DNA of 11,047 nt from Euperipatoides rowelli (GCA_003024985.2 PXIH01S0009109.1); one strand, 5' to 3'; positions 1-7,231 are shown, counted from the first letter of the stretch. The notes: a model not told the origin generated them from the sequence alone. Made by a program: numbers and translations.

Positions 1-280
1 ATTATTTTTATTGATTTTTTCAATGTTTTTTTGAAAATTGGGATTTGAAAAGAAAGTATACGGTATATTAATTGTGGTCTACCAAAAAGCATCTGGCAAT
101 TGACTAGTTAGATCTCAATTGACATTAATGACACCTCTGATCTATATCATCAAAATAATTCTAACCTTAGAATTTTATTAAACATAAAATATAATTTCAG
201 ATAGAGGAGAAAACAATTTATTAATTTTATCTTAAAAAAGCTTATTTTTAAACTTTTTTTTTTATCATAGAATGCGGATT
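1..280. other. AT-rich DNA, no gene seen
   Basis: This stretch is dominated by A/T runs and carries frequent stops in all frames. I see no repeat, dyad or splice-like structure that stands out, and nothing in it suggests a function. Confidence 0.6.
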
Positions 281-610
281 ATATGCATGCACACTTATCA
301 TTCGCTCAGAGGGGAGTGAGTTGTGTCTTGTTTGGCACCATGCCAGTGAATCTTAGATTTACCACAATGCACTGCAAAACTGCCCATGTGCACTTGTTTG
401 GCTAGAATCAGAAATTTTTAAAAGACTGTTTTTCAAAACGGTGCACTTATTTGGATTACATTGAGACACTCTCCTGAACCTTAGATGAGGTAAAAACTAT
501 GGGGCGCTGTTTCATGGCAAAGCTTGGATTCTTTCATAGTGATCAAAAAGTTGAAGTTAGTGATGGCGCACCTGTTTGGCATTGGTGCACTTTATCTAAC
601 TTTGGCTGAA
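281..610. repeat. Degenerate repeat island with recurring GTGCAC / TGTTTGGC motif
   Basis: This stretch is visibly richer in G+C than its flanks. A motif of the form GTGCACTTGTTTGGC recurs in degenerate form: CTTGTTTGGCACC at 327-339, GTGCACTTGTTTGGC at 388-402, GTGCACTTATTTGGA at 441-455 and GCGCACCTGTTTGGC at 566-580. A further GTGCAC lies at 585-590. Spacings of about 60, 53 and 125 bp suggest an old tandem array or part of a dispersed repeat. A second shared word, CTTAGAT, occurs near 352 and 480. No frame stays open for more than about 25 codons, so coding is unlikely. It could instead be one end of an old transposon. Confidence 0.35.
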
Positions 611-1264
611 CATCCTGTGATGGAATTCACAGTAAATATTTTTCAAAATCAATAATTATTTAAAAAAAAAACATTTTGTGTTGTCTTTAAAATCTAATAA
701 TTTGATATAGCCTAGTCTTGAAATTTTAAGAACAGAATTGATTAAAAAGTAACTTCTAATTTTCTCGGTTAATTAATTTTTAACTACTTAACTTTTTTTT
801 TTTTAAAAAAAATAAATAAATAAGCAATAACAAAATATAACAAGTTAATTAAGCCATTGGAATAGGCAATCAATTTTCAAGAAAATTTAACTTTTTGGAA
901 TAATCATATTAGCCTAGGCAAATATTTTTTAATTAAAATTTAACGCTGACTTCAAAATTTTCTAATAATATTTTTTTTTTCCGAACTCTAAATTGAAAAC
1001 CATTTATTAAATTGATTTTTTTTTTTTATTGGATTTATTCATTTAAAAAAAAAAAATTATAAACACCACTACATTTGTTTGTGGTTTTCAATAATTAAAA
1101 ATGTATGTGCGGTTGCTTATTTATAGTTATTTACATTTCATAACTTTATATCATTTAATATTAATATTTCATTTTATAATTTGCGGTATAACTTTTGTTT
1201 TTGTAATGTGTGTCTATTTTTTTACCACATGCTCTTGCTGTTTTTAACAACTGTACTATAAACA
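611..1264. other. AT-rich DNA with A/T homopolymers, no gene seen
   Basis: This is extremely AT-rich sequence with many runs of 8-12 A or T. It has no open frame of note, no clear repeat copies and no recognisable signals. Confidence 0.6.
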
Positions 1265-1295
1265 AAGATTATACAATACTGTCTGTATTTATTCG

Positions 1296-1328
1296 AGAAA
1301 GGAACTTATGGCTAATAAGTTCCTTTCT
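1296..1328. repeat. Perfect 14-bp hairpin, 5-nt loop
   Basis: AGAAAGGAACTTAT (1296-1309) is exactly complementary to ATAAGTTCCTTTCT (1315-1328), with loop GGCTA. No mismatch is present, which suggests recent origin or maintenance. It lies inside the larger inverted unit at 1270-1437. Confidence 0.85.
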
Positions 1329-1342
1329 GTTTTAAAAATGAT

Positions 1343-1361
1343 AAATAGCTGCCAGCTATTT
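1343..1361. repeat. Perfect 9-bp hairpin followed by T-run
   Basis: AAATAGCTG (1343-1351) and CAGCTATTT (1353-1361) are exact inverted arms around a single C. A long T run follows directly. It resembles a bacterial terminator in shape, but the context is metazoan, so I assign no terminator role. Confidence 0.8.
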
Positions 1362-1440
1362 TTTTTTTTTTTTAAATTATTATATTTTGAAAAGGCTCAA
1401 TGATTTTCTTGTACCGTAAATAAATACAGTATTATACACT

Positions 1441-1589
1441 ATTAGTATGTATTATAGCAAAGCTGCTAAGTAGAGCTGTATGGACGGTCGCAAATGTAGA
1501 CGTACCGTCATGTATCGATACCTAGATCGCACTATAAGTATGATATAATAAAACAAAAAGAATAAAATTGATTAAATACTTGAAATATA
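1441..1589. other. Short richer patch with small dyads, function unknown
   Basis: At about 1485-1509, GACGGT and ACCGTC form an inverted pair, followed by a GTATCGATAC palindrome near 1512. Plus-strand AATAAA words occur at about 1546-1566. If the minus-strand exon at 2300-2425 is real, this patch lies just past its 3' end. No open frame is seen. Confidence 0.3.
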
Positions 1590-1595
1590 TTTATT
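1590..1595 (-). promoter_or_regulatory. Possible minus-strand polyadenylation signal AATAAA
   Basis: TTTATT on the plus strand reads AATAAA on the minus strand. It sits at the edge of the less AT-rich block 1600-2460, about 700 bp after the stop codon of the candidate last exon. The hexamer is common by chance in AT-rich DNA, so position is the only support. Confidence 0.25.
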
Positions 1596-2299
1596 GGTTT
1601 ACAATATGCAGCTAAATAATAAATATGACAGGATGTATTAACAATCTTGCCGATGCAAACAGAAGTAGCCAGAGCTGCCTAAAACATTGTCACCTCATCT
1701 AACTGAGGGGAAAAAATAATAGGCCATCCAGCCTAAACATTAAACATGTGATGTGCTACTGTTACTAAAAGTGAGGATGCTGATAATAGAAGGCTAAGCT
1801 CAAATGACAATTCAATTCTAAAAGTTGGCTCCTTTATGAGAATCTCCAGTGCCACTTTCGTAAAGGTGTCAAGATATGGAACAAATGAAATAAACTAATA
1901 TGGAAGCATATTTACTCAATACAAAAAGAATACATCATATAAAATATTCACAGAATAACCTCAGATAAGGATGACTTGTAATTGAATTCATTATAATGTT
2001 AAAAACTATTCTTTTAATGGCATGAAAGAAAAAAAAAAAAGATGTCTAGTGTATGCATAATTTTGCGAAACACAAACTCAGAAGCACCATAGCAGAAAAA
2101 ATCCGGTTTACTGATTAAAATGAACATATGCAAATACAGTAGGACTCAATGTAAAATAATTGCACTACTAAAGTATGCTATAACAAATATATCATGTACG
2201 ACTTTAGGAAATATGTTTTGCACGTTCAGATATTTTACTCGTGTAGAAATTTGGTATCACTTCAACGAATGACAAAGTCATACATGCTCAGACACGATA
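1596..2299 (-). other. Possible 3' UTR of a minus-strand gene
   Basis: This block is more complex and less AT-rich than the flanks, and it lacks the long homopolymers seen elsewhere except for one A run near 2028-2040. It lies between a candidate stop codon (2300-2302) and a candidate AATAAA (1590-1595), as expected for a 3' UTR. No conserved element can be identified by eye. It could equally be ordinary unique intergenic DNA. Confidence 0.25.
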
Positions 2300-2425
2300 T
2301 CACTTCAGACCAGGTTTATGAACATTGTTGAATGACCACAGATACGACAGCATCATTGTGATTTCATCACTGATGGGCCCACATACGAAGCAATTCATCT
2401 GTCGAACCTTATTATCAGACCGGTT
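2300..2425 (-). CDS. Candidate terminal coding exon, unknown protein
   Basis: I do not recognise the product. On the minus strand, a good splice acceptor (pyrimidine-leaning tract ending TTATCTTCAG, with AG at plus 2426-2427) is followed by 41 open codons and a TGA at plus 2300-2302. The encoded tail starts NRSDNKVRQMNCFVCG and ends NNVHKPGLK. It is mixed in composition, unlike translated AT-rich noise. Only this reading phase is open; the other two stop within about 10 codons. An in-frame TGA at plus 2453-2455 lies upstream of the acceptor, so the frame would have to be joined by splicing. The flanking block and the AATAAA at 1590-1595 fit a 3' UTR. No partner exon is identified in the window. 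A frame of this length can occur by chance, so this is a hypothesis. Confidence 0.28.
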   Translation of the reverse strand, partial: NRSDNKVRQMNCFVCGPISDEITMMLSYLWSFNNVHKPGLK

Positions 2426-2683
2426 CTGAAGATAAATTGTTGTGAATGGGGGTCATAAGGTCATCTTAGATTTTGTCCAATTTTAGAAAATAATTAACAT
2501 TTTTATTTCTTTGTAAAATTGTACAGATGAAAATATTTAATTTTAGGCATGAAAAGTCTGTTCAAGTTAAAGGTCAAATGTAATGGATTTTTTAATTTTT
2601 TTTTCTTATTGATTTTCAGATAATTACTAAAAAAAATTTCCACTGGAAAAAAAATTTAAAATGTATTAAAAAAAAAAGGTGGT

Positions 2684-2713
2684 CCCCCCCCCCCCCCCCC
2701 CCAAAAAAAAAAA
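2684..2713. repeat. Poly-C (19) joined to poly-A (11)
   Basis: An uninterrupted run of 19 C (2684-2702) is followed by 11 A (2703-2713). Long C runs are conspicuous in DNA this AT-rich. The tract abuts the ~100-bp tandem repeat, and its length in the assembly may not be reliable. Confidence 0.85.
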
Positions 2714-2714
2714 G

Positions 2715-2982
2715 GTCTTCCAATAATCGTATCTATTTGTGTGTGAGCTGGTGGTCCACAACTTATATGTGATATTACATATAAGCTGGTGCTCCTACCC
2801 AAAATAAAGCTCATCAAATAATCATATATCTATTTGTGTGTGTGTGTGTGCTGGTGGTCCACAACTTATATGTGATAGTACATATAAGCTGGTGCTTCTA
2901 CCCAAAAATAAAGCTCATCAAATAATCATATGTACTTGTATGGGTGTGACCTGGTGGTCCGCAACTTATATGTAGCTGGTAA
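2715..2982. repeat. ~100-bp tandem repeat, about 2.6 copies
   Basis: CTGGTGGTCC recurs at 2748, 2851 and 2951, giving periods of 103 and 100 bp. Units share ATAATC(A/G)TAT, a TG-rich stretch, CTTATATGT and ACCCAAAATAAAGCTCATC. A (GT)n tract at 2835-2850 makes copy 2 longer there. In copies 1 and 2, CTTATATGT and ACATATAAG form 9-bp inverted arms around 6 nt (2762-2785 and 2865-2888). Copy 3 lacks the second arm and diverges into AGCTGGTAAAG. The close match between copies 1 and 2 indicates a fairly recent duplication. Confidence 0.85.
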
Positions 2983-2998
2983 AGTAGTTTTCCCATGT

Positions 2999-3018
2999 AA
3001 AAAGGTTGGGGGGTACTG
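2999..3018. mobile_element. hAT-like element terminus (right end)
   Basis: AAAAAGGTTGGGGGGTACTG at 2999-3018 resembles the well-known hAT non-autonomous end of the form AAGGTTGGGAACCACTG. It follows the tandem repeat directly, so the repeat may be internal to a small hAT-derived element. Its left end could be the GGTGGTCC that runs into the poly-C near 2680, but that end is too degraded to be sure. No 8-bp target duplication of ATTTAGAT (3019-3026) is found upstream. Confidence 0.35.
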
Positions 3019-3026
3019 ATTTAGAT

Positions 3027-3780
3027 TTCAGCATAATCCAACTAAAATTAGCAATGTAAAATGAACGTATACATTACGATCAAATTATATAAGAATAAAT
3101 AACCTTATAATCCTAAAGATTAAAATTAATATGATTATTTTAACAAATATTAATCCGTTGCAAAATATTAATTTCAGTAGTTTGAGAGCAAGTTTTGAAT
3201 GATATAAACAACTGTAAAGGCTTACGATTGTATTTCTTTATTAAGAAATAGAATCTAACTAATATTAATTTGTACAAACTTGCTATCTTAATTTCTTGAT
3301 CAACCGAGCTTTATTTAATAAATGTTTGAAGTCAGAGATGACTAATCAATCAAAAGAATACAATCAAATATGAATTGGATTTAGTGGGTATTTGTTATTA
3401 ATCAAGATGAGATATTCTAGTTGAATTAATCGTACAAAAAACAAATCAGCACAATCCCAAAAATTAAAAAAAGAAAAGAAAGAAACTAGCAATTTTATCT
3501 ATGAAAGAAAATTGCTTTAAAATTTAATGTCATTTTCTTTTATAGTTATCATTCCGTATAAATTATTGATAGTAAGAGATTGGAAATATCTATAAGCTGA
3601 ATCTTCTGTCATTTAAACATTTAGAAGATTAATGTTATTTTAGTCAATTATTCTTGCAACAAATTTTATACCATTATGTCATTCAAAATTAGTCATTAGT
3701 GTCTTTCTTTATGATAATTTAATGCCAGAATAGTATATGTAATGTAGTATGGTTGCATTATTGTATCTGCACATGGGTAA
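3027..3780. other. AT-rich DNA, no gene seen
   Basis: This is AT-rich and stop-rich in all frames. The minus-strand open frame that overlaps its end (3709-3927) has a Tyr/Ile/Leu-rich translation typical of AT-rich noise. No repeats or signals stand out. Confidence 0.6.
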
Positions 3781-3781
3781 A

Positions 3782-3798
3782 AGAGAGAGAGAGAGAAG
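3782..3798. repeat. (GA)n microsatellite
   Basis: About eight GA dinucleotides in an AT-rich setting; a simple sequence repeat. Confidence 0.8.
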
Positions 3799-3842
3799 AC
3801 AGTGAGTGAAATAAATAGTATATATTCTATGCACATGTACAG

Positions 3843-3863
3843 TACTGTATAGCCTATACAGTA
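3843..3863. repeat. Perfect 10-bp dyad around one base
   Basis: TACTGTATAG (3843-3852) and CTATACAGTA (3854-3863) are exact inverted arms around a single C. TACTGTA/TACAGTA words also occur at about 1421-1430 and 7746-7751, so this may be a locally common motif. Confidence 0.8.
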
Positions 3864-4003
3864 TGTCGTAAATTAATGATAAGAAGCGTAGAGTGAAGTT
3901 AGTAGAATACCATTCTCTTATTTGCATTCATAAATAATAACAGCAGCAACTCAACCGCTTATGTTGTATTGCTGTTACCCTCTTAAAGAAATGCAAACAA
4001 TAG

Positions 4004-4219
4004 GGGAATAGATTCCTTGCGATTTGTGATGAGGCGGTCGATAAAGGCCATCAAAGACGTGACACTCCTAAAAAGCATAAACCCGCACCAAGAGAATTAA
4101 CTCCTAAAAAGCATAGGAAATTCACAGAGTGATGATGCGAGCGATCATCTATCTTGAAAACCCTTACTAACTCAGAAAAACCCTGCAGCCTAGCTGAATT
4201 TAAAAAGCGGCTAAAATAA
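4004..4219 (+). pseudogene. Broken short coding relic with a TPKKH repeat
   Basis: I do not recognise the family. After a TAG at 4001-4003 the frame reads through 42 protein-like codons, including DEAVDKGHQRRDTPKKHKPA and then ELTPKKHRKFTE. It meets two adjacent TGA codons at 4130-4135, then continues in the same frame for 27 more codons (ending SLAEFKKRLK) to a TAA at 4217-4219. The composition is rich in Lys, Arg, His, Glu and Pro, unlike translated AT-rich noise. TPKKH occurs twice, 12 residues apart, through the DNA repeat ACTCCTAAAAAGCATA at 4064-4079 and 4100-4115. No start codon or flanking exon can be assigned. It may be a decayed exon or a piece of a transposon ORF. Chance openness over 42 codons cannot be excluded. 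Confidence 0.33.
4064..4115. repeat. 16-bp direct repeat, 36-bp period
   Basis: ACTCCTAAAAAGCATA occurs at 4064-4079 and 4100-4115. The 36-bp period is a multiple of three and keeps the overlapping reading frame, which is compatible with an in-frame duplication in former coding DNA. Confidence 0.85.
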
Positions 4220-4364
4220 ACTTACTTTCCAGGTCATACTTGGAACAAAGAATAAAAACAACGATATGAATAAGATATGGACAAAAGAGAGAATTAAAGA
4301 AGACTGAGTTTATATTATTTTTATGATAAAACTCAATATCCCCCTCTAAGAGTGAACAAAGTTT

Positions 4365-4407
4365 TAGCCTGTCCTTCGTCATTAATTGAATGACGAAGGA
4401 CAGGCTA
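4365..4407. repeat. Perfect 19-bp hairpin, 5-nt loop
   Basis: TAGCCTGTCCTTCGTCATT (4365-4383) is exactly complementary to the arm at 4389-4407, with loop AATTG. The stem is about half G+C, unlike the surroundings. Farther out, TCAATAT (4333-4339) can pair with ATATTGA (4419-4425), so a larger fold with an internal loop is possible. A weaker TGAGTTT/AAACTCA pair lies just upstream, near 4306-4333. The stem is shorter than a usual animal pre-miRNA and perfectly paired. A recent template-switch duplication, a structured RNA, or the remnant of a hairpin element are the options; the sequence does not decide. Confidence 0.9.
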
Positions 4408-4425
4408 GTTTCCGAACTATATTGA

Positions 4426-5110
4426 TCTTTTAACTGAATGCCGTTAACAGGATGTCTGATGTGCATATAAAATTCAGAGTTATGTTTTTATCAATTAATT
4501 AAACATGAGCAAATATGTACAAAAATATAACAAAACAATATAGATCGCTTACTCCATGCACTAACATGGGCGAAGCTGCTGTCCACATGTGTCATTTATT
4601 TGTTTACAAATAGCACACTGTCACTACAACAATGCCACCACCGAAACTAATGTGAAGTTTAACAGTACTGAAATTAGTAAATTTGGGATGTTTCAAGTGT
4701 TCCTTAATCTGTCAAAAAAGCCATAAAAATTTTAATGACATTTTCAACTTCCTATCTCTGCGAATTGGCATTTGCAGCTTAAACTGAAATTAAAAGCATA
4801 AAAAAAGGGAACAACTTCATTCTGTTGAAGAGGAACTAGGGGTAGTCCTCTCTACTATTTGTTCTCAAATAAAAAATATGTGCTCCCACATCAATCTCAA
4901 ATTTCACATTAAATAATAAATTAAGATTTTTTATTTGCTTAGTAGCTTAATTAAATTTGTTCTTTTTCCTTTAAATGTTTTTTATATTATTTTTTTAAGA
5001 ATTTTCTGTTTATTTTGTATTGCTTAGTTAATAAATGTTTATTTTAATTAATAATGTGTCGCTGAAAATTTACTCCATCTTAAGTACTGTATGTCCCTAT
5101 GAAAAAAAAG
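4426..5110. other. AT-rich DNA, no supported gene
   Basis: The segment 4560-4670 is somewhat less AT-rich, but no frame is convincing: the best is a 20-codon minus-strand tail at 4604-4667. The rest is A/T runs and stops. Confidence 0.5.
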
Positions 5111-5114
5111 GTTA

Positions 5115-5354
5115 GTCAGATTCCATTATCTGCCCACCAACATAAGAGTCGCACGACAACTAAGACGTAGTAGTGTGTGAATTAGTATTTTTTCTCATCG
5201 ATTTTTAGTATATTTTCTTTACAGTCCTAACCTTACCCTAACCCTGAACCCTAGGATAATCTAGAGGTTAAATAATATTTTTGCTAAGTGCCGATCTATA
5301 TAATTTTAACTTACTACCGTCAGCCATATTGGTGGGCAGATAGCGGAATCTGAC
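5115..5354. mobile_element. MITE, copy A (240 bp, both terminal inverted repeats)
   Basis: The element starts GTCAGATTCC and ends GGAATCTGAC. Its terminal inverted repeats (5115-5143 and 5326-5354) match at 26 of 29 positions and contain TATCTGCCCACCAA. It has no coding capacity. The centre holds TTTTCTTTACAG followed by a degenerate CCCTAA-type block at 5226-5255 and then ATAATCTAGAGG. The same layout appears in copy C at 6859-7102, which confirms the ends. Both copies are preceded by TA, but no clear target duplication follows, so the transposon superfamily stays open. Copy A runs directly into partial copy B. Confidence 0.8.
5226..5255. repeat. Telomere-like CCCTAA block inside the MITE
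   Basis: The 30-bp stretch contains TTACCCTAACCCTGAACCCT, a degenerate (CCCTAA)n array. Equivalent blocks occur in copy B (about 5382-5412) and copy C (6976-7005). Because it recurs at the same place in each copy, it belongs to the element and is not an independent interstitial telomere. Confidence 0.75.
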
Positions 5355-5357
5355 TCT

Positions 5358-5509
5358 GATTTTAGTATATTTTCTTTACAGTCTAAACCTTACCCTAACC
5401 CTGAACCCTAGGATAATCTAGAGGTGAAATAATATTTTGTTGAGTGCTGAGCTAGATAATTTCAACTTACTACCATCAGCCATATTGGTGGGCAGATAAC
5501 GAATATGAC
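5358..5509. mobile_element. MITE, partial copy B (right two-thirds)
   Basis: From GATTTTAGTATATTTTC onward this repeats the 5200-5354 part of copy A in the same orientation, including the telomere-like block (about 5382-5412) and the right inverted repeat, now decayed to GATAACGAATATGAC. The left third and left terminal repeat are missing. The junction with copy A lies within 4 bp of A's end. This arrangement suggests a tandem duplication of the right part or an insertion of one copy into another. Confidence 0.8.
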
Positions 5510-6010
5510 CAAAAGGTTGGGGCTCTATGTTATGTGTATCAACATAATTTTTTTTTCATTTTTTTTTTTAAACCTGTTTACTTTACTATAGAACTAAAGG
5601 GTTAACAAAGCCTTCATTTATAAGTATATATACTTATGTCTGGTCAATAAACCTCAAAATTTTATAAAAATAAAATTGATTTTTAAAACTTTGTTCTCTA
5701 AAGCATTACATTATTAGGATTGGGTCTATACGTAAATGATTATTCTGTGTCAAGAAATTTCACATTATTACAAGTTATCAGAAATCATTTAAAAACAACC
5801 AAAATACTTCGTGGATAAAATTTTATCGTTGAATTCAAATTTAATCATTTACAATATTACTTTTTCTTTTTAAAACAATGAAAAGATGTTTTTGATCATC
5901 AGCGAAGTTGAGTGTAAATAGTTTCAATTTACAGTCTAATAGAGGTTACATTATTCCTAAATTAAAATTTTGAAAATACTAAGAATCAATTAATATCCCA
6001 TTATTCTGCT
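5510..6010. other. AT-rich DNA with an 18-bp palindrome
   Basis: No gene is seen. ATAAGTATATATACTTAT at 5620-5637 is a perfect palindrome. AAAAGGTTGGGG follows copy B at 5511-5522 and recalls a hAT-end core, but it lacks the rest of that end. Confidence 0.5.
5620..5637. repeat. Perfect 18-bp palindrome
   Basis: ATAAGTATATATACTTAT is self-complementary without a loop. It is AT-rich, so chance is possible. Confidence 0.8.
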
Positions 6011-6018
6011 AAATTATA

Positions 6019-6064
6019 TTCTTAGAACAGTTTTTTTTTTTTTTTGAAAATTCTTAGAACAGTT
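6019..6064. mobile_element. Orphan poly(A) insertion with 12-14 bp target duplication
   Basis: TTCTTAGAACAGTT occurs at 6019-6032 and again at 6051-6064. Between the copies lie about 15 T followed by GAAAA. On the minus strand this is TTTTC plus a long A run, flanked by direct repeats, which is the footprint expected when a LINE-type reverse transcriptase inserts little more than a poly(A) tail. Replication slippage around the T run could also create it. Confidence 0.5.
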
Positions 6065-6858
6065 AAGACAAAATAATAAAAATATACACTATATGGATTA
6101 TTCATTGACATATAAAACTCTTTGCATAATCATTATCTGACAACCAATGAAATGACATGTAATTATTCAAATTAAAAGAAAATATTTTAAATAGAGCAAA
6201 TAATTTGTATATAATCTTTTTATCTATTCCACTCATATTTTAAATATCTTTTAAAATAGAAAAGTTAGATTATTATTAGCTAGAGACTAATAAAAATATA
6301 GTAATTAAATTAAGTATTTATTGAATTATTAATATAATAATGCAGCTATTAAATTTTTGGATCAAATTAAATAGTTGACGGCGATTGTCAATTTATTTTT
6401 CTACCTGACTAAACATTCTGAAAAGAGAGAGAAAAAAATATAAATGAAACTGACTGATAAAGTTAAAATTTCAAAGCTTTAAAAATCTCACAATTGGAAA
6501 CTAACATTAGGAAATGAGTTACCTCTCATTAAAGAGTACTTACCCCTCCCTAACCCCTTCCAATTGGAATATTTTTTAAGACATAATGAGATATGTTTAA
6601 ATTAAAGATAAATGAGTTTTAAGAAATGACTGCATTTTAAAATTGGCAGTCTCTATCTAATATCGAAATGCGTTTGTTGGATCAGAATGCCTGGAGAATG
6701 CCCCCCTCCCCCAGAGGAGATTCCCCCAACCTACCCTATAATTGTTTTCAGCATACATTTATTTATTTTGTAATTAAAAAAATTCTGATTTATTAATGTG
6801 TTTACTTTTATTTTATAAAGCATAATAGTAGTATTGGGGCAGCAAGGAAGAAGATGTA
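6065..6858. other. AT-rich DNA, no gene seen
   Basis: No open frames or repeat copies are supported. Two short C-rich patches (near 6541-6560 and 6701-6735, CCCCTCCC-type) stand out in base composition, but they show no known motif. Confidence 0.55.
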
Positions 6859-7102
6859 GTCAGATTCCGTTATCTGCCCACCAACATAATTAACATTGAG
6901 TCGTCGGACAACTAAAACATAAAAGCGTGTGGAATTAGTATTTTTTCGCCAATTTTAGTATATTTTCTTTACAGTCCTAACCTTACTGTAACCCTGAACC
7001 CTAGGATAATCTAAAGATAAAATAATCTTTTGCTGAGCGCCATCTAGATAATTTCAACTTACTACCGTCAGTCATATTGGTGGGCAGATAACGGAATCTG
7101 AC
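6859..7102. mobile_element. MITE, copy C (244 bp, perfect 26-bp terminal inverted repeats)
   Basis: The same element as copy A. The terminal inverted repeats (6859-6884 and 7077-7102) are perfect over 26 bp, starting GTCAGATTCCGTTATCTGCC. The internal layout matches: a TTTTTCGCC-rich part, TTTTCTTTACAG, the telomere-like block (6976-7005) with one CCCTAA altered to CTGTAA, then ATAATCTA. Internal differences from copy A are scattered, while the terminal repeats are better preserved here. The flanks are TGTA on the left and CAAAGAG on the right, with no obvious target duplication. Confidence 0.82.
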
Positions 7103-7231
7103 CAAAGAGTTTATATAATTTCTGATTGGAAAAGATAAAATTGTTTTTCATCATTATTAACCAAGTAAAAAAGGATTGGGGAGGGAGGTAGAAATAGTAT
7201 AGTAGGACTGTTGGGATCCTATTTTGTATTA

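Larger units (their letters stand above)
1270..1437. mobile_element. Small nested inverted-repeat unit (possible MITE)
   Basis: The outer arms are imperfect inverted repeats. The left arm (about 1270-1293, containing AATACTGT then TATTTATT) pairs with the right arm (about 1419-1437, AATAAATACAGTATTATAC), with about 4 extra bases in the left arm. Two tight hairpins sit inside: a perfect 14-bp stem at 1296-1328 and a perfect 9-bp stem at 1343-1361. The size (~170 bp), lack of coding capacity and nested dyads fit a miniature inverted-repeat element. No target-site duplication is convincing and no second copy is in the window, so the mobile-element reading is inference. Confidence 0.3.

Noticed and set aside
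1296-1361. Intrinsic transcription terminators
   Set aside because: Hairpin plus T-run shape is present, but the window is metazoan-like and no bacterial transcription unit is nearby.
3709-3927. 72-codon minus-strand open frame
   Set aside because: The translation is Tyr/Ile/Leu-rich, overlaps a (GA)n tract and a perfect dyad, and has no domain-like pattern; it fits chance openness in AT-rich DNA.
4064-4115. CRISPR-like repeat-spacer pair
   Set aside because: Only two 16-bp copies are present and they overlap a protein-like frame; the genome context is eukaryotic.
4365-4407. microRNA precursor at the 19-bp hairpin
   Set aside because: The stem is shorter than needed for a ~22-nt duplex plus a basal stem, and it is perfectly paired; the outer pairing is weak.
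4200-4466. 88-codon minus-strand open frame with a GTAAGT donor-like site near its end
   Set aside because: It spans the perfect 19-bp hairpin, which is improbable in a real exon. Joining the donor to the candidate acceptor at 2426 gives an immediate stop.
4604-4667. Minus-strand 20-codon tail after an ATTTCAG acceptor, with AATAAA just after the stop
   Set aside because: It is too short, the 3' UTR would be almost absent, and there is no change in composition or other support.
5226-5255. True interstitial telomere or chromosome-fusion scar
   Set aside because: The block recurs at the same position in all three MITE copies, so it belongs to the element.
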